Assembly (NCBI GenBank): GCA_021648525.1
Contig: JAKISP010000016.1
Span: 1 to 64,000, forward strand
Reading direction: 5' to 3'
Length of the DNA: 64,000 nucleotides
DNA from: Gammaproteobacteria bacterium
GTDB taxonomy: Bacteria > Pseudomonadota > Gammaproteobacteria > SZUA-140
The notes beneath the pieces are model-generated. The model was not told where the DNA came from. It saw nothing but the letters and a program-made list of their open reading frames with translations, and ran no database searches. This document shows positions 54,242 through 62,375 of this stretch, one piece after another (position 1 is the first letter of the stretch; every line of letters starts with the position of its first letter). The position numbers and the translations under genes were made by a program.

Positions 54242-55525
54242 ATGATTGGCTTGAAATCTCCAGAAATAATAATACCTGATCCAGAATCCATGCTGAATTA
54301 CACAAAAAAATGGGAGGCAGAAAGGGGTAGGTTAAACAAATCCAGAACAACATCACGTCGTTGTCGGATAGCACTCTATTCACATGACACCATGGGACTC
54401 GGCCACATGCGAAGAAATTTATTGATTGCGCAAACACTAGCAAGCTCTAATATTGACCCTACTATATTGATGATTGCAGGAGCAAAGGAGATAGGAGAAT
54501 TCCCGCTTCCTGAGAATGTGGACTGTCTGGTATTGCCTTCATACCATAAAACATTGAATGGAAATTATCAGCCACGAAATTTAAAAGTGGAAAATCACGA
54601 GTTACATGAACTCAGAGAAAATACTATTTTTTCTGTTTTAAAATCGTTTAAGCCGGATGTTTTTATTGTTGATAATGTACCCGACGGTGCATTAGGCGAA
54701 TTGAACCTGGTATTGAATTATTTAAGAAAAAAAACCAGCACAAGGTGTGTTCTTGGACTAAGGGATATCCAGGATGAATCGACAGTATCCAGGCGTCAAT
54801 ATTTATCAATCGAGAAAGCCTATCGCGACTATTATGACATGATCTGGATTTATGGAGATCCAGCAGTATATGACTTAACGATTGAAAGCAAATTTTCTCA
54901 GGAAATTATCAAAAAAGTTTACTACACAGGCTATTTTGACCAACGAAATAGAATCAACCTTGCCAATATTTTTAATATTAATCGTGAACTCAATGAATTA
55001 TTTAATTTCAGAAAAAAACTGGTTGTTTGTATGTTGGGTGGTGGACAAGATGGAGCCAGGCTTGCCGAGTCTTTTATTGCTGCAAAATTACCGGAAAATT
55101 ATTATGGAATATTGGTAACAGGCCCATATTTACCTGATGATATCAAACATAAATTACTCAATGATTGTGCTAAAGAAAAAAATATACGCATACTTGATTT
55201 TATAAAAGAGCCCGGTTATTTGATTGAGAAAGCAGATCGAGTGATCACAATGGGTGGATATAATAGCATTTGTGAAGTCCTCTCCCTGGAAAAAAAATCA
55301 CTCATTGTCCCGCGTATTGAACCCCGTAAAGAACAGTGGATTCGAGCCAGTCGCTTACAACAAATGGGCGTTGTAGACATGCTTCACCCTGATGAGGTAT
55401 CACCTGAAAAAATAACGGACTGGCTGATGAGTGATGGCCCAGAGATTAAAGGTGCTAGAGAAAAAATAAACTTAAATGGACTACAGATGTTATCCAGTTT
55501 AATTAATTTAATCGCCCGAAAATAG
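54242..55525 (+). CDS. Glycosyltransferase, GT28/GT-B type
   Basis: The 427-residue soluble protein has the N-terminal nucleotide-sugar transferase motif HDTMGLGHMRRNLLIAQ (His48 onward), a mid-protein FIVDNVPDGALGELN and LGLRDIQDE, and the C-terminal donor-site region VVCMLGGGQDGARLAE, LVTGPYLP and VITMGGYNSICEVLSLEKKSLIVPR (GGYNS loop). That arrangement is typical of MurG-like/GT28 enzymes. It opens a plus-strand cluster of glycosyltransferases, kinase and exporter. The first 40 residues are a non-homologous, basic lead-in. Confidence 0.85.
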   Translation: MIGLKSPEIIIPDPESMLNYTKKWEAERGRLNKSRTTSRRCRIALYSHDTMGLGHMRRNLLIAQTLASSNIDPTILMIAGAKEIGEFPLPENVDCLVLPSYHKTLNGNYQPRNLKVENHELHELRENTIFSVLKSFKPDVFIVDNVPDGALGELNLVLNYLRKKTSTRCVLGLRDIQDESTVSRRQYLSIEKAYRDYYDMIWIYGDPAVYDLTIESKFSQEIIKKVYYTGYFDQRNRINLANIFNINRELNELFNFRKKLVVCMLGGGQDGARLAESFIAAKLPENYYGILVTGPYLPDDIKHKLLNDCAKEKNIRILDFIKEPGYLIEKADRVITMGGYNSICEVLSLEKKSLIVPRIEPRKEQWIRASRLQQMGVVDMLHPDEVSPEKITDWLMSDGPEIKGAREKINLNGLQMLSSLINLIARK

Positions 55526-55569
55526 ATATTTTAATGAGATATCAATTTTTACTTTAAGGAGTAATTCAT

Positions 55570-56829
55570 ATGTTTACAAGAAAAGCACCACGTATTGCAT
55601 ATATTATGAAAATGTACCCACGATTTTCTGAAACGTTCATTGTTAATGAGATTTTATCACATCAAAAAGCAGGTGTGAATGTTGATATATTTTCCTTGAG
55701 AAAACCCGTTGATGGTCGTTTCCATGAAATGCTGTCCAGTATTCAGTCTGCAGTAACTTACATTCCTGAAAACCCTCTTAGTGGAGAAAAACTGTGGAAA
55801 TTAATACAGAAAGGCACTCTGCATTATCCACAACAATGGAATACCTTACAAGAGTCCCAATATAGTAATGCAAATGAAATCTCTCAGGCATTCATGCTTG
55901 CAGATATAATTCGTGATCGAAAAATAACACATTTACACGCACATTTTGCGACTACTGCGACTACCGTGGCACGTTTGGCAGCCTTGATGACTGGGATTTC
56001 ATATACCTTTACTGCGCATGCAAAAGACATATTTCACAGTAGTGTTGTTGAAAGTGATTTTTCCAATAAGCTCGAATATGCGCAGGCAGCCATTACCATT
56101 AGTGATTTTAATTATACCTATATAAAACAGCATTATGGCGAATCAGCCTCTCGATTACAGCGAGTTTACAATGGCTTATTTCTCAATGAATTTGTATACG
56201 AACAACCGAAAAAAATATCAAAAACAATTATTTCTGTCAGCAGGCTTGTTACTAAAAAAGGAATTTCTTTCTTAATTGATGCCTGTTTCAGGCTACGGAA
56301 AAAAGGAGTTGATTTTCAATGCCTGATCATCGGTGATGGCCCACTAAAAGAGCAGCTTCAAAATGAAATTTCTACTAAAAATTTAGATGAATTTGTCATT
56401 TTACTGGGTGAAAAAACACAAATGGAAGTCAAACAGCTGGTGAAAAATTCAGCTGTATTTGCAGCGCCCTGTATTATTGCAGAAGATGGAAACCGAGATG
56501 GATTACCCACAGTTTTACTGGAAGCAATGGCATTAGGGACTCCTTGTATCTCAACAAATGTGACAGGGATACCTGAAGTAATTAAAGATCATGTCACTGG
56601 CCTGTTAATTAGTGAAAAAAATTCTCTCCAACTTTCCAATGCCATCGAACGCTTATTAAATGACGATAACCTGGGAATGACATTGTCGAAAAATGCCAGG
56701 AAACTCATTGAAAAGGAGTTTGATATTGATAAAAATACAAAAATACTCCGCTGCATTATGAACAATCAATATGCTATTGAAAAAAATAATACAACTAAAA
56801 AAAACCAACCTGAAGTGTATTGCGCATGA
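55570..56829 (+). CDS. Glycosyltransferase family 4
   Basis: The 419-residue GT-B enzyme has an N-terminal acceptor domain with YPRFSETFIVNEILSHQKAG and THLHAHFATTATTVARL, and a C-terminal donor domain with ISVSRLVTKKGISFLIDAC, IIGDGPLKEQL and the E-x7-E motif region AEDGNRDGLPTVLLEAMALGTPCIST. The pattern resembles colanic-acid/EPS-type GT4 proteins. AAGGAG lies before the ATG, and the stop overlaps the next start (ATGA). Confidence 0.9.
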   Translation: MFTRKAPRIAYIMKMYPRFSETFIVNEILSHQKAGVNVDIFSLRKPVDGRFHEMLSSIQSAVTYIPENPLSGEKLWKLIQKGTLHYPQQWNTLQESQYSNANEISQAFMLADIIRDRKITHLHAHFATTATTVARLAALMTGISYTFTAHAKDIFHSSVVESDFSNKLEYAQAAITISDFNYTYIKQHYGESASRLQRVYNGLFLNEFVYEQPKKISKTIISVSRLVTKKGISFLIDACFRLRKKGVDFQCLIIGDGPLKEQLQNEISTKNLDEFVILLGEKTQMEVKQLVKNSAVFAAPCIIAEDGNRDGLPTVLLEAMALGTPCISTNVTGIPEVIKDHVTGLLISEKNSLQLSNAIERLLNDDNLGMTLSKNARKLIEKEFDIDKNTKILRCIMNNQYAIEKNNTTKKNQPEVYCA

Positions 56830-58061
56830 AAATACTTTATATCTGTGCCGATTATGGGATTCCCGTACTGGGTGGGAAAGGTGCCGCTGTTCATGTACGT
56901 GAAATGTCTAATGCGCTCGTTCAAACGGGTTGTTCAGTTGTTATCGCGGCACCAATGGCAACTAGTTCTCCATGGGATATCCCTCAGGACACTGAAGCTG
57001 AATTTATCCAGTTTTCTGCCAATAAAAACACTGTTGAACTGATCCATGCTATTAAGTCATACACTGAAAACCTGGGTGAAACTTCTGCTTTATCCGGAGA
57101 AATACGTCGTATTGTTTACAATGAAGAGTTTGAAGGTAAATTGCTTCGACGATTTAAAAAATCGCCTCCTGATTTTATTTATGTTCGTGCATCTTTGTAT
57201 TCCACAGCAGGTATTTCGCTAAAAAAAGAACTGGGAATTCCTTTGATTGTTGAAATTAATGCCCCTCTGGCTTTGGAGCAACACCTTTATCGTTCAAGCG
57301 AAACAAAAAAACTTGCTTATGCTGCGGAGCGTAAACTATTGAGCCATGCTGACGCAATTCTTTGTGTATCTAAAGAGTTAAAAAACTATGTGGCATCATT
57401 AGACATTGATTCTAACCGAATTCATGTCATTCCCAATGGTGTGAACCCTCAACTATTTAATATTCAAGAAAAAAATAATGCATTGCGTGATAAAACAGGA
57501 TTAGGTCAGGGGCCAGTATTAGGGTTTGTTGGCGGTTTGAGGCCCTGGCATGGCGTTAAAATTCTACCTGAACTACTAAATCGAATCAAAGCTGTCCATC
57601 CAGATGTGCAGTTATTGATTGTTGGAGAAGGCCCATTAAAAAACAGCCTGGCATGTGATTTCCGTGAAAAAAACTTAGAAAATAATGTAATTTTTACCGG
57701 TAATTTACCACATAAAGATATACCAGGTATTATTAACCTGTTTGATATTGCGCTCGCACCGTACGCGAAACCTGAGCATGATTTTTATTTTTCTCCGTTA
57801 AAACTATTTGAATATATGGCTTGTGGGATACCTATTGTTACTACTCGAATTGGGCAAATACAGGATATTATTCAAGATAATGAAACAGGGTTACTTTATG
57901 AACCGGGAGATGTAGAACAATTAACCAACCACTGTTTGAATATTTTAAAAAACCCGGGACTTGCCAGGTTACTGGGTTTTAATGCAGAAAAAATCGCAAA
58001 GGAAAGATACACATGGGATCATAACGTAAAACGAGTGATGAGCATTAAGGGAGCATTATGA
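56826..58061 (+). CDS. Glycosyltransferase family 4
   Basis: The 411-residue GT-B enzyme starts MKILYICADYGIPVLGGKGAAVHVREMSNAL (glycine loop for the acceptor side), then ADAILCVSKELKNYVASL, IHVIPNGVNPQLF, LGFVGGLRPWHGVKILPEL, IVGEGPLKNSL and APYAKPEHDFYFSPLKLFEYMACGIPIVTT (E-x7-E region). I chose the ATG at 56826, whose last two bases lie in the TGA of the preceding gene, over an upstream TTG. The end overlaps the kinase start in the same way, indicating translational coupling. Confidence 0.9.
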   Translation: MKILYICADYGIPVLGGKGAAVHVREMSNALVQTGCSVVIAAPMATSSPWDIPQDTEAEFIQFSANKNTVELIHAIKSYTENLGETSALSGEIRRIVYNEEFEGKLLRRFKKSPPDFIYVRASLYSTAGISLKKELGIPLIVEINAPLALEQHLYRSSETKKLAYAAERKLLSHADAILCVSKELKNYVASLDIDSNRIHVIPNGVNPQLFNIQEKNNALRDKTGLGQGPVLGFVGGLRPWHGVKILPELLNRIKAVHPDVQLLIVGEGPLKNSLACDFREKNLENNVIFTGNLPHKDIPGIINLFDIALAPYAKPEHDFYFSPLKLFEYMACGIPIVTTRIGQIQDIIQDNETGLLYEPGDVEQLTNHCLNILKNPGLARLLGFNAEKIAKERYTWDHNVKRVMSIKGAL

Positions 58062-59080
58062 ATTTTAATGAACCCCCTTTTAATGTCACATCAGACCGGG
58101 CATTACCCACGGCCGTATTGGCATTGGATTTTTCGTATATGACAGATCAACTAAAAAACTTATCTACTGTTTGCCAACCACATGAATCGTTAAAAATTAA
58201 ATCAATCGAAGTTATTCGACACAAACCAGGAAAACGCTGTTTAATTGAATATGTCTGCGAATTAAAGTCTACAAATACTTTACGGCTCCTTATATTACTA
58301 GGGAAAATCAGAACAAATCACTCAGGGAAAAAAGATTACCGATTTCAGAAACTCTTATGGAAGAATGGGTTTTCAACTCAGAATTTTGATTCTGTTTCGG
58401 TTGCAATGCCTATTGGACGAATTAAAGAACTCAATATGTGGTTACAGGAGAAACTGGCGGGAGAAAATTTGACTGATTTATTGTCGATGCCTGGTAGCCT
58501 CAAACTAATGCCAACTATCGCTCATGCGGCGCGAAAAATTCATCTTAGTAAAATTTTCGTTCAGCGTAAACATACATTGAATGATGAGTTAGATATTCTT
58601 GAAGGTTGCTTTCAAATGGTTAGTGCAAGCCATCCCTCTTTAGAAAAAAAACTACATGATTTATTGATAAAAGCCAGGTTTATTTCTCAAGACCTGCACA
58701 AACGTGAACTACAACCTATTCACCGAGATTTTTATTCCGATCAAATCATCGTTTCTCCATTGTCAGAAAAAATTCATATTGTGGATTTTGATCTTTTTTG
58801 CATGGGAGATCCTGCCGTTGATATTGGAAACTTCCTCGGGCATTTAACAGAATACAGTCTTCGTGAATATGGTGATGCACAGGTTTTAAATCAGCATGAA
58901 GAGATAATCTTAGAATCATTTATTGACCTTGCAGGTAATTCTGAACGAAATCCAGTAAAAGTGTACACATTACTTACATTGATGCGTCATATTTATCTCA
59001 GCACACTATTTGTTAAAAGAAAAGATTTCATGATAGATATTTTAAATTTATGCGAACAAAAAATAGCAGATTATTATTGA
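58058..59080 (+). CDS. APH/choline-kinase-fold phosphotransferase
   Basis: The 340-residue kinase has the aminoglycoside-phosphotransferase fold. The lysine lobe has IEVIRHKPGKRCLIEYVCEL. The catalytic loop is HRDFYSDQ (222-229), with Gln where most relatives have Asn (H-G-D-x4-N), and the metal motif is DFD (243-245) in VDFDLFCMGDPAVDIGNF. This HRDFYxDQ version belongs to a recognisable subgroup, so the substitution is not decay. It lies between glycosyltransferases and an exporter, so the likely substrate is a sugar or glycoside intermediate rather than an antibiotic; that is inference. Confidence 0.82.
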   Translation: MNFNEPPFNVTSDRALPTAVLALDFSYMTDQLKNLSTVCQPHESLKIKSIEVIRHKPGKRCLIEYVCELKSTNTLRLLILLGKIRTNHSGKKDYRFQKLLWKNGFSTQNFDSVSVAMPIGRIKELNMWLQEKLAGENLTDLLSMPGSLKLMPTIAHAARKIHLSKIFVQRKHTLNDELDILEGCFQMVSASHPSLEKKLHDLLIKARFISQDLHKRELQPIHRDFYSDQIIVSPLSEKIHIVDFDLFCMGDPAVDIGNFLGHLTEYSLREYGDAQVLNQHEEIILESFIDLAGNSERNPVKVYTLLTLMRHIYLSTLFVKRKDFMIDILNLCEQKIADYY

Positions 59081-59124
59081 TATAAATCACCCCCTATGAA
59101 TATTTCATTGTAAAAAATAAAATC

Positions 59125-60891
59125 ATGAATAAAAAACATCAAGTTTTAAAAGAAGTTGTTTACGGGCAATTATTCCAGTATAAAAGTGGTATAGCCATCG
59201 CCATGACATGTTCCATTGGGTATGTATTGATGACGTTACTGGTACCCTGGCCAATGAAGTTTATATTCGATTATGTGTTATTAGGCAATATAAAGGATGT
59301 TGATTTTTATTTTTCAGACAATCAATATATCGTACTGATTGTTTTATCGCTTAGTGTGATTTTTATTGCTTTAATGCGCGGGTTATTTTCCTACTACCAA
59401 TCATGTTTTGCTGCAAAACTAGGAAGTAAAATTGTTTTTAACTTGCGCTGCGTACTATTTTCACACTTTCAGAGCCTGCCTCTCAGTTTTCATCAAAATT
59501 CACAAACAGGTGAAATATTAACTAAGTTAACAACAGATACGGCTGCGTTAAAAGATATTTTTTCTGATTCATTAATCATGATTTTCACCCAGGTCTTGCT
59601 GATTACTGGCATGTTTATCGTTATGTTTATCGTTAACTGGAAATTAAGTATCATTATTTTATTGACGTTCCCCATTATTATTACTGTGTTATATGTCATG
59701 TATTCCCGACTGAGAAAAACGGTGCGTGAACAGCGACGTCAAGAAGGAAAAGTTGCTGCTCGTACTAATGAAGTATTAAGCGCAATACCGCTGGTTCAGG
59801 CTTATGCACGGGAAGATTATGAGAGTGAGCGTTTCAATAAAGTAAACAAATTAACGATGGAACAAGGTATCAATGCTGCCCGGCTAGAGGCTTTAACCAC
59901 ACGGACCGCTGAGATTGTCACTGCCTTTGGTACCGCATTGGTTATTTTAGTCGGGTCTCTATATGCACTTGATGGATCGATGTCACCGGGTGATGTACTG
60001 GTCTTCGTTTCTTATGTGCGTAATATTTACAAGCCTATTCGTAGTATCGCAAAGCTGACGACAAAGTTTTCTCACGGAATGGTAAGTATTGAGCGAATTT
60101 CTGAAATACTAGAGACTGAACCTGGTATTGTTGACTCAGACCATGCCATCAATGCACCAAAATTTTATGGGGAACTTAAATTTTCTTCTGTTTCATTTCA
60201 ATATGATTCCAGCAATAATAAAGCATTAAAAAACATTTCATTTACGATTTTTCCGGGTCAAAAAGTGGCCCTGGTAGGGCCATCCGGGGCTGGAAAATCA
60301 ACCATTGCCAAGTTGATTTTACGCCTGATAGAACCTCATAGTGGCAGTGTGTCGATCGATAACCTGGATATAAAAACATTCACTCGAGACTCATTACGAG
60401 AACAGATTGCCGTAGTTTTGCAAAACCCTGTTTTGTTTAATACCAGCATCGCAGATAATATTGGATACGGTCGACTTAACGCAAGCAAAGAACAAATTAA
60501 AAGTGCTGCCAGACAAGCGAACGCAGATAGTTTTATCTCGACATTTCCCGACGGTTATAAAACTCAAGTTGGGGAAAGGGGTTCAAAACTATCGGGTGGA
60601 CAACAACAGCGAATCTCATTGGCAAGAGCACTAATTAAAGAACCTGCAATTTTACTGATGGATGAAGCAACATCAGCACTTGATGCTATTTCGGAACGGG
60701 CTATACATAAAGCAATAGAGAAAATGCAGCGCAATAAGACAATTTTAATGATTACACATAATATGCACTTAGTCGAAAAATTTGACCATATTCTGGTAAT
60801 TGAGAAAGGGGAAGTTGTCGAACAGGGCAAACACAATCAGCTAATGAATTTGCGTGGGTGTTACTACGATTTATATATGGCACAACAATAA
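59125..60891 (+). CDS. ABC exporter, fused membrane and ATPase domains
   Basis: The 588-residue half-transporter has an N-terminal six-helix type-IV exporter domain (from AIAMTCSIGYVLMTLLVPW, with LPLSFHQNSQTGEILTKLTTD as coupling region). The ATPase follows, with Walker A GPSGAGKST (385-393), Q-loop VVLQNPVLFN, signature LSGGQQQR (from 489), Walker B ILLMDEATSALD and H-loop MITHNMHLVEKF, all intact. It presumably works as a homodimer and exports the product of the cluster. It resembles MsbA/lipid and peptide exporters; there is no N-terminal C39 peptidase domain. Confidence 0.9.
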   Translation: MNKKHQVLKEVVYGQLFQYKSGIAIAMTCSIGYVLMTLLVPWPMKFIFDYVLLGNIKDVDFYFSDNQYIVLIVLSLSVIFIALMRGLFSYYQSCFAAKLGSKIVFNLRCVLFSHFQSLPLSFHQNSQTGEILTKLTTDTAALKDIFSDSLIMIFTQVLLITGMFIVMFIVNWKLSIIILLTFPIIITVLYVMYSRLRKTVREQRRQEGKVAARTNEVLSAIPLVQAYAREDYESERFNKVNKLTMEQGINAARLEALTTRTAEIVTAFGTALVILVGSLYALDGSMSPGDVLVFVSYVRNIYKPIRSIAKLTTKFSHGMVSIERISEILETEPGIVDSDHAINAPKFYGELKFSSVSFQYDSSNNKALKNISFTIFPGQKVALVGPSGAGKSTIAKLILRLIEPHSGSVSIDNLDIKTFTRDSLREQIAVVLQNPVLFNTSIADNIGYGRLNASKEQIKSAARQANADSFISTFPDGYKTQVGERGSKLSGGQQQRISLARALIKEPAILLMDEATSALDAISERAIHKAIEKMQRNKTILMITHNMHLVEKFDHILVIEKGEVVEQGKHNQLMNLRGCYYDLYMAQQ

Positions 60892-60900
60892 ATATGCAGC

Positions 60901-61689
60901 CTAACGCCAGGCTTGTTGGATAAGCTCTTTTTCCGCAGCCTGATCAAAGGCCACACCATTCCATAAACCATCGAGCACTGCATCCAGTGCTACCTGACTA
61001 TAGCCTGATGCAGGCTGATAGCTTTTACTATCCACTGGGCGGCTGTCAGCAGCAAGCAAAATTTCCATATTCCAGTAGTCTTTTTGTTTGCATGCGACTC
61101 CAACAGATACCTTACTGTCTGTGTTAATCTGAAATTCACGGCAGTAGCGGCCATCATTGACCTGAAAAGTCATCACCGGCAGGATGATATCGCCGTTACC
61201 CGCCACAAAAGGTTGCTGGCTGGGTGTCTGCTCGAGCGCGACATAGAGAGGGGTTGGGGCAATGATGATACCAGCATCCGCTTGTGTCAGGCTGCGTGAG
61301 TCGATGCCCTGCTCCGCAAACTGCTGGCCCAGCAGGCTACCGATCACGAGTGTCACCGAGGCTGCTATCGCCATCGGCACATAGCCTGTAAAACGTTGCC
61401 GTGCAGGGAGCTTCATCACCTCGGTGCGCGCTCCTGTTGAGGTAGTTTGCCACACCGCCGCACTTAATCGAGATGGTACGGGTTCACGCAATATCTTTTG
61501 ATGCGCCTGCGATATTAGCTCTACAAGCGGCTCATCCACCTGCATCAGGTTATCAGCTCGCGCAGCCAACTGTTCATCATCATTGATCGCTTGCTCTATA
61601 TATGCGCTCTGCTTACTGGATAGCTCACAATTCAGAAATGCAACGAGCATCTCATCATCAATGTGCTCATGTTGTGATGGCGCCATCAT
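60901..61689 (-). CDS. Membrane anti-sigma factor
   Basis: The 262-residue protein is partner of the ECF sigma gene just upstream (4-bp overlap). An N-terminal cytoplasmic domain of about 75 residues (HIDDEMLVAFLNCELSSKQSAYIEQAI) has the typical E-L-x-AFLNCEL start of anti-sigma domains but lacks a clear HxxxCxxC zinc motif. One membrane helix lies near residue 110-125 (YVPMAIAASVTLVIGSLLG), and the C-terminal periplasmic domain has two or three cysteines (YCREFQIN, GVACKQKDYW) that could sense redox or envelope state. It is convergent with the ABC exporter gene. Confidence 0.82.
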   Translation of the reverse strand: MMAPSQHEHIDDEMLVAFLNCELSSKQSAYIEQAINDDEQLAARADNLMQVDEPLVELISQAHQKILREPVPSRLSAAVWQTTSTGARTEVMKLPARQRFTGYVPMAIAASVTLVIGSLLGQQFAEQGIDSRSLTQADAGIIIAPTPLYVALEQTPSQQPFVAGNGDIILPVMTFQVNDGRYCREFQINTDSKVSVGVACKQKDYWNMEILLAADSRPVDSKSYQPASGYSQVALDAVLDGLWNGVAFDQAAEKELIQQAWR

Positions 61690-62198
61690 ACACCTCCAGG
61701 CTGTAACTGTTCAGCCAACGTTTTACGGGCACGTGCCAAACGGCTCATCACCGTGCCGATGGGAGTATTCAATATCTTCGCCGCCTCGCGGTACGACATT
61801 CCTTCGACGAGTACCAGTACAACCAGACTACGCTGTTCCTCAGACAATTTAGTGATGGCAAGTTCCATGTCACGTACCATCAGCTGATTTTCTGTCACCT
61901 GACGGCCATCTTCACCGCTCAAATTCGGCAGATCATCAATTGATGTGCCGGTATCTCGGCGTTGGTTGGCACGGTACTGATCAATCCATAAATTTTGCAT
62001 AATTCGAAACATCCAGCTATCCAGACGTGTTCCGCGCTCCCAACGATTCAAGTTTTTCAATGCCCGCTCAATAGCATTCTGCACCAGGTCGTCGCTATCA
62101 TGAATGTTACTGGTCAGTGTCATGGCGAAGCGACGCAATCGCGGAATCAGGGTGGCGAGCTCATTCCTGAGCTCATTTTCATGCGCCTCCATGGGCAT
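61686..62198 (-). CDS. ECF-type RNA polymerase sigma factor
   Basis: The 170-residue sigma factor has region 2 (LIPRLRRFAMTLTSNIHDSDDLVQNAIERALKN, then DSWMFRIMQNLWIDQYRANQR) and region 4 (LSEEQRSLVVLVLVEGMSYREAAKILNTPIGTVMSRLARARKTL), the layout of ECF sigmas. It is followed by its anti-sigma gene and is divergent from the subtilase gene, which is a plausible target together with its own promoter. Alternative ATG at 62192. Confidence 0.93.
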   Translation of the reverse strand: MPMEAHENELRNELATLIPRLRRFAMTLTSNIHDSDDLVQNAIERALKNLNRWERGTRLDSWMFRIMQNLWIDQYRANQRRDTGTSIDDLPNLSGEDGRQVTENQLMVRDMELAITKLSEEQRSLVVLVLVEGMSYREAAKILNTPIGTVMSRLARARKTLAEQLQPGGV

Positions 62199-62375
62199 AC
62201 CTGTAAAACGATGCAGACAGCAAATTATTCCACGCCCATAAAAAATATTTATGTATTAGATAGCGCACAAAAGGAAATAAACTGATTGTATATCTGTTGT
62301 AAACGTACATGAACCGTTATTTTTGATGGAATTCAGTTAGACTATAGCATATCGCATGGAGTATAGAAGCGCAGC
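62199..62375. promoter_or_regulatory. Divergent promoter region of sigma and subtilase genes
   Basis: The 177-bp AT-rich region must hold promoters in both directions. On the plus strand TGAACCG at about 62309 followed by TAGACTATAG some 20 bp later could be an ECF-type promoter, but I cannot confirm the motif. It would be expected if the sigma factor controls the subtilase. Confidence 0.3.

Noticed and set aside
58058..59080. Aminoglycoside resistance gene
   Set aside because: Only the kinase fold supports this; the cluster context and the altered catalytic loop argue for a biosynthetic role.
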